Origin: Catonella sp963545085
Lineage (GTDB): Bacteria > Bacillota > Clostridia > Lachnospirales > Lachnospiraceae
Assembly (NCBI GenBank): GCA_963545085.1
Contig: CAUUHV010000011.1
Location: 6,570-70,569, forward strand
Direction of reading: 5' to 3'
DNA: 64,000 nucleotides
In this document: positions 42,692-50,619 of the stretch, in pieces
How the letters are laid out: each line of letters opens with the position of its first letter
How positions within the stretch are numbered: the stretch's first letter is position 1
Position numbers and translations under genes: made by a program
Notes under the pieces: model-generated
What the model was told of the DNA's origin: nothing
The model's database searches: none
Seen by the model: only the letters and a program-made list of their open reading frames with translations

Positions 42692-43660
42692 TTACAGTAT
42701 ATCGTTTTTTAATCCGTTTTTACAATCCATATATTTTCGCAAGAGTATAAGACCTTCTTTATCGGAATATTGATGCTCGGAAAGCTCGTGTTCGGCGAAA
42801 GATTGGATGAACTTGGCATCATAAGCGGAATTTTTGCGGTATTCGGTAAGAGTGCAGCCTATACGCTTTTTAATGATACGGGTTAAATATTTGGGGTCTG
42901 AAAATCCGCAGGCTAAGGAAATATCAAGCTGTGACAGTCCCGTATTTCGTATCATTATAACCGCTTTTTCAAAACGAAGATTATTTAAATAATCCTGAAA
43001 TGTAATACCGTAGTATTCCTTAAACAGGTGGGAAATATAGGTAGAGGTAAGCCGCTCGGAAGCGGACAAATCGGAAAGCCTGACCGGCTCGGTATAATGT
43101 TCGTTAAGATAGGCGGCGATACGCTCCATTCGTTTACTCTTCTTTTTAAGAATTGAGCGGTCACGGTCATCAAGTATCCTGTAAGGGAAGTTTACGGTTA
43201 AAAAAGAAAAAAGATCGCATACGTGAGAAATAAGCTCCGACTCAAAAAAAGTTTTCGCTTCAAGATAGCAGAGCGAAGTTTTTAAAAGACGGTCTTGCAA
43301 TGCCGAAAGCAAATGAGATTTCATTCCGGGCTTTAAAAACGAAACAGGCAGGGGAAAAATAATATTTGAAAAATAGTGGAGATAATCTTTGCAAAAATGT
43401 CTCGAAACCTGCAGAAAAAGTCCCAACATAGAGCCCTGTCCCGCATTAATTTCGTGAGGCTCATAAGGATTGATTAAAACAATCTTACCGGGAGTAAGCG
43501 CTACCTCGGTATTTTGTACTGTAAGAACGCCTTCTCCGTCAAGTACGTAAAGAAACTCAAAAGCTCCGTGGGTATGATAGTTTCTGTATTGAATTTTATT
43601 TAAAAAGATTCTGATATGCCGCATACGGTTATATTCTAAAAATTCATATTCCTGTTTCAT
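42692..43660 (-). CDS. AraC-family regulator, probably of xylose genes
   Basis: 322 residues from ATG 43660, 6 nt after AGAGGT; a longer start at 43690 has no site. N-terminal cupin-type sensor (HTHGAFEFLYVLDGEGVLTV, LINPYEPHEINAG) and C-terminal AraC double HTH (LSDLSASERLTSTYISHLFKEYYG, LSQLDISLACGFSDPKYLTRIIKK). Divergent from xylA-xylB, so most likely their regulator, sensing xylose or a derivative. Confidence 0.88.
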   Translation of the reverse strand: MKQEYEFLEYNRMRHIRIFLNKIQYRNYHTHGAFEFLYVLDGEGVLTVQNTEVALTPGKIVLINPYEPHEINAGQGSMLGLFLQVSRHFCKDYLHYFSNIIFPLPVSFLKPGMKSHLLSALQDRLLKTSLCYLEAKTFFESELISHVCDLFSFLTVNFPYRILDDRDRSILKKKSKRMERIAAYLNEHYTEPVRLSDLSASERLTSTYISHLFKEYYGITFQDYLNNLRFEKAVIMIRNTGLSQLDISLACGFSDPKYLTRIIKKRIGCTLTEYRKNSAYDAKFIQSFAEHELSEHQYSDKEGLILLRKYMDCKNGLKNDIL

Positions 43661-43720
43661 ATAAACCTCTTTGCTTTTCCTGAAAAGCAACTGCCCGCCG
43701 ATTTTTTCGATTACAACATC

Positions 43721-43748
43721 ATTATAACAAAAATCGCAAGATTGTCAT
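43721..43748 (-). promoter_or_regulatory. Minus-strand promoter of the AraC regulator
   Basis: On the minus strand, ATGACA (43743-43748), 16-bp spacer, TATAAT (43721-43726), with a TG extension. It overlaps the AAATCGCA repeats, so autoregulation is likely. Confidence 0.6.
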
Positions 43749-43760
43749 ATATAAATCGCA
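43731..43760. promoter_or_regulatory. AAATCGCA direct repeats, putative AraC-type operator
   Basis: AAATCGCA occurs at 43731-43738 and 43753-43760, 22 bp apart (two helical turns), just upstream of the xylA -35 (43770). Direct half-sites spaced about 21 bp next to the -35 are typical of AraC-family activation. Confidence 0.6.
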
Positions 43761-43769
43761 CAAAGATAG

Positions 43770-43798
43770 TTGCGTATACAGCGGAGATTTTCTATACT
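43770..43798 (+). promoter_or_regulatory. xylA promoter
   Basis: TTGCGT (43770-43775), 17-bp spacer, TATACT (43793-43798). Weak -35 fits an activator-dependent promoter. Confidence 0.65.
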
Positions 43799-43835
43799 TC
43801 ATTTATAAAAGACAAATTATATTGGAGGTGTCGTT

Positions 43836-45152
43836 ATGAGCGAGATATTTAAAAATATACCTAAGATTGCATTTGAGGGAAGCGATTCGAAAAATTCTTT
43901 AGCTTTCCGTTATTATGATTCCGAGAGGGTTATTTTGGGTAAAAAGATGAAGGAGCATTTGCCTTTCGCAATGGCATGGTGGCATAATTTAGGAGCTGCC
44001 GGCACCGATATGTTCGGAAGGGATACAGCCGATAAGAGCTTCGGTACGGAAAAAGGAACCATGGAGCACGCTAAGGCAAAGGTGGACGCAGGCTTTGAGT
44101 TTATGGAAAAGCTTGGAATTTCTTATTTTTGCTTCCACGATGTAGATCTTGTTCCTGAAGCTGATGATATTAAGGAGACAAACAGACGCCTTGATGAGAT
44201 TACCGATTACATTTTGGAGAAGATGAAGGGTACCGATATCAAATGCCTTTGGGGAACGGCGAATATGTTCAGCAATCCGCGTTTTGTAAGCGGAGCGGGT
44301 TCTACAAACAGTGCCGATGTTTACTGTTTTGCAGCGGCACAGGTTAAAAAGGCTCTTGAGCTTACAGTAAAATTGGGCGGACGCGGTTATGTATTCTGGG
44401 GCGGAAGAGAAGGTTACGAAACTCTTTTGAATACGGATGTGAAGTTTGAAGAGGAAAATATTGCCAATCTTATGAGAATGGCGGTAGAGTATGGAAGAAA
44501 GATAGGATTTACCGGAGACTTTTACATTGAGCCTAAGCCGAAGGAGCCTATGAAGCATCAGTATGATTTTGATGCCGCGACTTCCATCGGATTTTTAAGA
44601 AAATACGGACTTGATAAGGATTTTAAGTTAAATATAGAAGCGAACCATGCTACATTGGCAGGACACACTTTCCAACACGAGCTTCGTATATCCGCTATAA
44701 ACGGAATGCTCGGAAGTGTTGACGCCAACCAGGGAGATACTTTGTTAGGCTGGGATACGGACGAATTCCCTTGCGATGTTTATGATACGACAATGTGCAT
44801 GTATGAAATCCTTAAAAACGGCGGTCTTACCGGCGGTCTTAACTTCGACTCCAAAAACCGTCGTCCAAGCTACACCTATGAGGATATGTTCTACGGCTTC
44901 ATTCTCGGTATGGACAGCTTCGCGTTAGGACTTATCAAGGCTGCGAAGCTTATAGAGGAAGGTACTTTGGATAACTTTATAAAGGAAAAATACAAGAGCT
45001 ATGATACTGAAATAGGTAAGAAGATTCGTGAAAAGACGGCGAATCTTGAAGAACTTGCGGCTTATGCGGAGAAGATGGGAGCGCCTGCAATGCCGGGAAG
45101 CGGAAGACAGGAATATTTACAGAGCGAAGTAAACAGAGCGTTATTCAGCTAA
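43836..45152 (+). CDS. xylA: Xylose isomerase
   Basis: 438 residues, class II length. Converts xylose to xylulose. Conserved FHDVDLVPE, EPKPKEPMKHQYDFD, NIEANHATLAGHTF and GWDTDEFP metal- and substrate-site motifs are present. TTGGAGGTG precedes the ATG. Followed by xylB after a hairpin. Confidence 0.97.
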   Translation: MSEIFKNIPKIAFEGSDSKNSLAFRYYDSERVILGKKMKEHLPFAMAWWHNLGAAGTDMFGRDTADKSFGTEKGTMEHAKAKVDAGFEFMEKLGISYFCFHDVDLVPEADDIKETNRRLDEITDYILEKMKGTDIKCLWGTANMFSNPRFVSGAGSTNSADVYCFAAAQVKKALELTVKLGGRGYVFWGGREGYETLLNTDVKFEEENIANLMRMAVEYGRKIGFTGDFYIEPKPKEPMKHQYDFDAATSIGFLRKYGLDKDFKLNIEANHATLAGHTFQHELRISAINGMLGSVDANQGDTLLGWDTDEFPCDVYDTTMCMYEILKNGGLTGGLNFDSKNRRPSYTYEDMFYGFILGMDSFALGLIKAAKLIEEGTLDNFIKEKYKSYDTEIGKKIREKTANLEELAAYAEKMGAPAMPGSGRQEYLQSEVNRALFS

Positions 45153-45177
45153 AAAATATGCTGAATATATAAAAATG

Positions 45178-45213
45178 AAGTCGGGAGCTTTGCGAGTGAA
45201 AGCTTCCGGCTTT
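45178..45213 (+). terminator. Hairpin between xylA and xylB
   Basis: AAGTCGGGAGCTTT pairs with AAAGCTTCCGGCTT (two G-U) and a GCGAGTG loop. The short T-run suggests a partial terminator or mRNA-stabilising stem that sets the xylA:xylB ratio. Confidence 0.5.
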
Positions 45214-45236
45214 ACTTGGCAAAGGGGAGAAAACGG

Positions 45237-46697
45237 ATGTATTACATAGGCGTTGATTTAGGAACATCGGCAGTAAAACTGTTGCTTATGGACGAAGAAG
45301 GGAATATTAAAAATATTGTTTCAAGGGAATACCCTATTTCATTCCCGCACTTCGGCTGGTCCGAGCAAAGCCCTGAGGATTGGAAAAGGGAAACCTTAGA
45401 GGGCTTGAAAGAACTTATAAAAGAAATAGAGCCTTCCGAGGTGGGCGGTATAGGTGTTGCAGGACAAATGCACGGTCTTGTAGCTCTTGATAAGGAAGAT
45501 AGAGTAATAAGACCTGCGATTTTATGGAATGACGGTAGAACAGGCAAGCAGACTGATGAACTTAATCTTAAAACCGGCAAAAAGAAGCTTGCGGAATATA
45601 CCGGAAATATAGCTTTTGCAGGATTTACAGCTCCTAAACTGTTATGGCTTAGGGAGGAAGAACCTGAAAATTTCGGAAAGATTGTAAAAATAATGCTTCC
45701 TAAGGATTATATAAACTATGTCCTGACAGGAGAATTCTGCACTGATTATTCTGACGCTTCGGGAATGCTTCTTTTAGATGTTAAAAATAAATGCTGGTCA
45801 AAGGAAATGCTTGAACTCTGCGGTATAACCGAGGAACAGCTGCCTAAGCTGTGTGAGAGCTTTGAAGTGATAGGTCATTTAAAAGATGATATAGCTGAAA
45901 AAACAGGAATGTCCGCTTCGGTTAAGGTGGTTGCGGGAGCGGGAGATAACGCCGCTGCTGCTGTGGGAACCGGAACTGTAGGTGATGGAGAGTGTAATAT
46001 TTCACTCGGAACGAGCGGAACCATTTTTATTTCGGACAAAAATTTTAAAATGGATGAAAATAACGCACTTCATTCTTTTGCTCACGCTGACGGAAATTTT
46101 CATCTTATGGGCTGCATGCTTTCGGCAGCTTCGTGCAATAAGTGGTGGATGGATGAAATTTTAAAAACCAAGGATTACGGCGGAGAGCAGAGGGAAATAA
46201 CAACGCTTGGAGAAAATCAGGTATTTTTCTTACCGTATCTTACGGGAGAGCGTTCGCCGCACAATGACCCTGATGTAAGGGGAGCTTTCATAGGTCTTTC
46301 CATGGATACGTCAAGAGAGGAAATGACACAGGCGGTGCTTGAAGGAGTGGCGTTTGCTTTAAGGGATTCTTTGGAAGTCGCAAAAAGCCTCGGAATAAAT
46401 GTAACAAAAACTAAAATCTGCGGAGGCGGCGCAAAGAGTCCGCTTTGGAAGAAGATTATGGCAAATGTGCTTAATCTTAAACTTGAAATTTTAAAGACAG
46501 AAGAAGGACCGGGCTTCGGAGGGGCTATTTTGGCTGCTGTAGGCGCGGGAGAATACGGTTCCGTAATCGAAGCCTCAAAAAAGCTTGCAGAGGTTACGGA
46601 TACGGTGGAACCGGATGAAGAGCTTGCAAAGAAGTACGAGACTAAGTACAGGAAATTTAGAGAGATATATCCTGCAATAAAGGGATTATTTAAATAA
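45237..46697 (+). CDS. xylB: Xylulokinase
   Basis: 486 residues from ATG 45237 (12 nt after AAAGGGGAG; an upstream in-frame start at 45216 is less likely). FGGY-kinase motifs YIGVDLGTSAVKLLLMD, SPEDW, GAGDNAAAAVG and the C-terminal GGGAKSPLWKKIMANVL are seen. Phosphorylates xylulose to xylulose-5-phosphate. Confidence 0.95.
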   Translation: MYYIGVDLGTSAVKLLLMDEEGNIKNIVSREYPISFPHFGWSEQSPEDWKRETLEGLKELIKEIEPSEVGGIGVAGQMHGLVALDKEDRVIRPAILWNDGRTGKQTDELNLKTGKKKLAEYTGNIAFAGFTAPKLLWLREEEPENFGKIVKIMLPKDYINYVLTGEFCTDYSDASGMLLLDVKNKCWSKEMLELCGITEEQLPKLCESFEVIGHLKDDIAEKTGMSASVKVVAGAGDNAAAAVGTGTVGDGECNISLGTSGTIFISDKNFKMDENNALHSFAHADGNFHLMGCMLSAASCNKWWMDEILKTKDYGGEQREITTLGENQVFFLPYLTGERSPHNDPDVRGAFIGLSMDTSREEMTQAVLEGVAFALRDSLEVAKSLGINVTKTKICGGGAKSPLWKKIMANVLNLKLEILKTEEGPGFGGAILAAVGAGEYGSVIEASKKLAEVTDTVEPDEELAKKYETKYRKFREIYPAIKGLFK

Positions 46698-46732
46698 GCT
46701 GTCGGAATAATTGTGTAAAGTACAAATTAAAA

Positions 46733-46793
46733 CGGCACCCGGGAGAAATTTCGGGTGCCGCCTTAATTACGGATACGAAGGCATGCCGTATCC
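46733..46793 (+). terminator. Two tandem hairpins after xylB
   Basis: CGGCACCCG/CGGGTGCCG (46733-46760) and GGATACG/CGTATCC (46771-46793), both perfect. The first is followed by CCTTAATT with only a weak T-run. They fill the 205-bp gap, which also holds a GAATGAG/CTCATTC stem (46872-46908) ending the minus-strand gene. Confidence 0.6.
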
Positions 46794-46902
46794 TGCACTA
46801 TTACACACCTGAGGGTAATATAAAATTGAGCGGAGAACTCTTTACGCCTGTTTGCTTTTAGTAAGTCGCATGAATGAGTTTTCCCGCCGCACGACAATGC
46901 GC

Positions 46903-49869
46903 TCATTCTTTCTCTAATTTTTTGCCGCAGTAACCGCAATAAATTTCACTTTCTTTATAGCGGTTTCCGCAGTTTTTACAAATGTGTTCGGAGGTCTTTA
47001 GGGCTTTAGCCTGCAAATCGTGACCGCATTGCTCGCAGAAACAGCTTCCGGTCGGGGTACTTGCTCCGCAATCGGGACAGGTAGAAACGGAGCCTTTCAA
47101 GAAACGGAAGTTTTTAAAGCTTCGCTCTTGTTTTACCGTAGGAGCCGAGGCTTTAACATTGGCAGCGGCTTCTTTCTTTTTACGGAGATACCCGCATAAA
47201 ATTTTAAGCAGGATAGGAACGCTCACGCACAGTATCAGGTAGCCTGACAGAAGTATGAAAATAAGGAGCTTATGCTCATACCAAAACTTCAGTAAAGGTG
47301 TAAACCAATAACTGTAAGTTACCTTAACTGTTGTATTCTTACCGCTTTTATCAATCTCTATATAGCCGTTGTTATAAAGACTGTTGCTTGTCCATCTGTA
47401 AGTATCGGGAGCAATGGAGTCGATTACAAACCGACCGTTCTCATCGGTTTCAATACTGAACATATATCCGTCTTCCGAATAAAGGTCTACTTTCCGATTT
47501 GCCATAACCTGTCCGAAATCAGCTTTAACTTTCAGCTTATCTACAACCTCAATCTGCTCTATGGAGTCAATAATGGCATCACCTACTTTAGACGCGTCAT
47601 CGACACCTGCATAGCTTCCGCCCGTGCCGGCTGATATATTTTTGAAGAAATCCGCCGCTTCGTCACTTGCGTCAGTACCTATGGAAAAGACGTTTATAAG
47701 ACTTTCGTCAGGGGCGCCGATTACCCGCTCATCCGAATTTTTATAGTCTATATTGATGTCGGAGTTGAAAACGGCAAGGAGAATATCGTCATAAGTGTAA
47801 TCGGTATAAGGCTCAGGGTCTAAAGGAGGTGCGTCACCTAAAACAATTATCACCTTTTTCGCGTCGCTTCTCCAAGGAAGATTAACTGCCGACATCAAAC
47901 CGGAGTAAACGGTTTCATTGTTATCTCCGCCAAACCCTAAAGAAAGGCCGTTTATTGCGTTTGTAATGGCGGAAGTGTCATTTGTGAAACTTAACTGTAT
48001 TTTGGAGGGATAGTCATCATCTCTATCTGTTCTATCAGGATAATCTCTGTAATCGATTAACGCGACTCTGTAGTTTTCGGTCTTGGCTGCAAGATGAGTA
48101 AGGATATTCGTCATATTTTTTTTGGCGTTATCGATATCATCTTCCATGGATTCGGTAGTGTCCACCACAAAGCATAAATCCAAACCTCCGCCGGTTTCAG
48201 TTTTAAGTACCCTTTTAACCGGGGTTTTTTCCGTTTTCAGGGCATTTACTACCGAATTATTCGCGTTTAATAAACCGCTATATTCGGCGCCGTGGTAATA
48301 CCGTCCGGTAGTTGAGAGGGTAAGAATATTTTTAACATCGGGGCCGCTTAACGAAGGATTGCAGGCAAAAATCAAACCTGCGACACCTGAAACGTGAGGG
48401 GTAGCCATAGAGGTTCCGTCCATAGCTTCGTATCCGCCGGGAACACAGCTGTAAATATCTACACCGGGAGCGACAATATCGACACGTGAACCTACATTGG
48501 AAAAATCGGCGTAGGAATACTTTGTACTGTCAGAGGTGGAGGATTTGTGTTCAATTTCAACTGCGCCTACAACTATGATCCTGTTTTTGACAGCATCATC
48601 ATCCATAAGATTAAGGAAATTGTTGTAAAGAGCAAGTGAGTTTCCATGCTCTCCACGCCAACCGAAGATAGATATGACGGTTTCCCATAAATTCATTTCT
48701 TCACGGTACCCGTAGGTAGCTTTATCATCCTTGTAGTAATAGGTACTGTTACTGTTACCTGCAGCAACACAAATCACAAAATCCGGTTTATTTGAATTTT
48801 CTCTGCTGTTAATTATTTTTGATAAACCTTTTTCGGTTAAATCAGCTTGTGAGGATAGGTGATTGATTGCGTTTTTATTACCCCTGCTTGCAGCAAAACC
48901 TATTAGGCGGCTTGTATTTTGACTGATATTGATAACCTGCACATCCTGATCGATTAAGTTTTTTAAAGCAAGGAGATAGGTATATGCTGTGGCGTAATCC
49001 GAGGATATTTTTTTATTTAAGTAATAATATACCGCACTGTAATATAACTCGCCTTTTCCGCCCATAACGCCCGATAATCCGATATTATTATTAAAACCGG
49101 CGTTCATGGTTCCGGAAACATGAGTCCCGTGAGGCCGGGCATCTAAAGTATGACTATTTTTAGTTGTAACGCCCTTTTCATCTATAAACAGGCAGGAACT
49201 GTTCGCAAGGGAAAGGTCTTCGTGAGAAAGATCTGGCATTGCATCAATCAGTCCGATTTTTACGTTGCTCATTTGATCCAGATATCCCCATGCTCCGGGA
49301 GCGTCAATTGCTTCAACGCCCCAATTTATTCCGCGCGGAGTGCTCACATTCCATGAAATATTATCGTTCCAGGGATCATCGGGAAAAACCCGGCTCTTAT
49401 ATTTGAAGTCATCTTTCGCATCGGAGGTATCCGGTTCAAACTCACTTACCGTGTTCAAATAAGCATTATCAACGATGGAATCGGATTTTATTTTCTTAAT
49501 CAATGACTCCAACTCCTCATAGCTCATGGATTTCTTAAAACTTAACCTGTAAACGTTGATATCGCTCATAGATTCATCGACCTCGGCGTCAAAGGAATCG
49601 AATAAAGCTGAAATTTTTTCTTTAGCTGTTTCATCTTTGATAAAAACAACAACCTCATTGTTTACATACAGCATGCCGTTTGATTCGTTAAAATCAATTT
49701 TTTCCGACTCTTTTGCTATCTTATGAAAGCGGGTTTCTGTTTCTTCGACCTCATCTTTAGGAGATATGAAGTTAGGAAAAATAAAAAATGCCCAGGCAAT
49801 CGAAAAAAGTATAAGCAGAAAAATCAGCGCGATTAAAAAAATGAGAAGGTTTTTAATTGTTTTTTTCAT
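46903..49869 (-). CDS. Membrane subtilase with von Willebrand A domain and C-terminal zinc ribbons
   Basis: 988 residues. Order: N-terminal membrane helix (residues 8-30), an inhibitor-I9-like segment (about 65-140), subtilisin-type S8 domain with Asp209 (LIDAMPD), His247 (HGTHVSGT), oxyanion Asn (CVAAGNSNS) and Ser487 (DGTSMATPH). A von Willebrand A domain follows (LCFVVDTTESM, MIDAS-like; VIIVLGDAPPLDPEPY), then a beta-rich carboxypeptidase-regulatory-like module, a second membrane helix near residue 900, and two CxxC zinc-ribbon pairs at the end (CPDCGAS, FCEQCGH, ICKNCGN, YCGYCGK). The protease/VWA part is thus outside and the zinc ribbons inside. I know no named protein of this combination. 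Overlaps the upstream membrane gene by 17 nt. Confidence 0.88.
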   Translation of the reverse strand: MKKTIKNLLIFLIALIFLLILFSIAWAFFIFPNFISPKDEVEETETRFHKIAKESEKIDFNESNGMLYVNNEVVVFIKDETAKEKISALFDSFDAEVDESMSDINVYRLSFKKSMSYEELESLIKKIKSDSIVDNAYLNTVSEFEPDTSDAKDDFKYKSRVFPDDPWNDNISWNVSTPRGINWGVEAIDAPGAWGYLDQMSNVKIGLIDAMPDLSHEDLSLANSSCLFIDEKGVTTKNSHTLDARPHGTHVSGTMNAGFNNNIGLSGVMGGKGELYYSAVYYYLNKKISSDYATAYTYLLALKNLIDQDVQVINISQNTSRLIGFAASRGNKNAINHLSSQADLTEKGLSKIINSRENSNKPDFVICVAAGNSNSTYYYKDDKATYGYREEMNLWETVISIFGWRGEHGNSLALYNNFLNLMDDDAVKNRIIVVGAVEIEHKSSTSDSTKYSYADFSNVGSRVDIVAPGVDIYSCVPGGYEAMDGTSMATPHVSGVAGLIFACNPSLSGPDVKNILTLSTTGRYYHGAEYSGLLNANNSVVNALKTEKTPVKRVLKTETGGGLDLCFVVDTTESMEDDIDNAKKNMTNILTHLAAKTENYRVALIDYRDYPDRTDRDDDYPSKIQLSFTNDTSAITNAINGLSLGFGGDNNETVYSGLMSAVNLPWRSDAKKVIIVLGDAPPLDPEPYTDYTYDDILLAVFNSDINIDYKNSDERVIGAPDESLINVFSIGTDASDEAADFFKNISAGTGGSYAGVDDASKVGDAIIDSIEQIEVVDKLKVKADFGQVMANRKVDLYSEDGYMFSIETDENGRFVIDSIAPDTYRWTSNSLYNNGYIEIDKSGKNTTVKVTYSYWFTPLLKFWYEHKLLIFILLSGYLILCVSVPILLKILCGYLRKKKEAAANVKASAPTVKQERSFKNFRFLKGSVSTCPDCGASTPTGSCFCEQCGHDLQAKALKTSEHICKNCGNRYKESEIYCGYCGKKLEKE

Positions 49870-50371
49870 GCCTGCCTCCTTTAACTGCAGATATGCAAAA
49901 ATAGCTTGATAAACAGGTCACTACTATTACAAATAGAATAATTGTGCAAATAATACAAAAATCTCTGAATACGACAGTGGTATTTATCAGGACATTTTGC
50001 CATTCGCCGGAAAGCAGTTTAAGTACATGCGGACTGATAATTGCTGATGTAATTAAAAGAATTATCGATATACAGGAGGAATAGGCGAGCGCGAGAAAAA
50101 TTCTTCGCGCGCGACGGATATTTAACAGTATAATCAGTAATACCGGAATCAGTATTAAAGCGCCGTTTAAAACATAGGAATACGGGGAGCATAAGAATGA
50201 ATCAAGCGAACTTCCGGAAAAGAAGAAGGCATCGGGGAGGGTGACATTTTCATTTATGGCGTTGAGAAACAAAAGAAGTACAAGGATAATTATTGAAACG
50301 GATAAAAACAGACTGAAAATAATTGAAAACAGCACACCTAAAAAAGTGAGGACTTTATTTTCTTTTTTCAT
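49853..50371 (-). CDS. Four-helix membrane protein upstream of the subtilase
   Basis: 172 residues with four hydrophobic segments (LGVLFSIIFSLFLSVSIIILVLLLF near the N-terminus, then about 65-85, 92-115 and 135-160). No family recognised. It overlaps the subtilase start, so the two are translationally coupled and probably act together, perhaps as an export or complex partner. Confidence 0.75.
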   Translation of the reverse strand: MKKENKVLTFLGVLFSIIFSLFLSVSIIILVLLLFLNAINENVTLPDAFFFSGSSLDSFLCSPYSYVLNGALILIPVLLIILLNIRRARRIFLALAYSSCISIILLITSAIISPHVLKLLSGEWQNVLINTTVVFRDFCIICTIILFVIVVTCLSSYFCISAVKGGRHEKNN

Positions 50372-50476
50372 ATACAGGGTCTCCGAAACAAATATTTTAG
50401 TTTAAACTATTCGCAAAACGAAGCAGGCGAAATTAACAGAGCCGTATCATTTGAAGTGAATAATTGTAATTGCGGT

Positions 50477-50505
50477 TAGTATATCATGCTGCTTAATTTT
50501 TGGCA
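50477..50505 (-). promoter_or_regulatory. Minus-strand promoter of the subtilase operon
   Basis: TTGCCA (50500-50505 on the minus strand), 17-bp spacer, TATACT (50477-50482). Confidence 0.6.
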
Positions 50506-50561
50506 ATGTGGGATAAAATAGGCTTTAGGTACTATCGGGCGAATTTACTTTGGAAATTTAC

Positions 50562-50589
50562 TTACAAAACGAAGTAATTGTGTTATAAT
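50562..50589 (+). promoter_or_regulatory. Promoter of the M16C peptidase
   Basis: TTACAA (50562-50567), 16-bp spacer, extended -10 TGTTATAAT (50581-50589). Expected start near 50596. Confidence 0.7.
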
Positions 50590-50619
50590 TGCGCTTAACG
50601 GACTGTAAAAAGAATAGAG

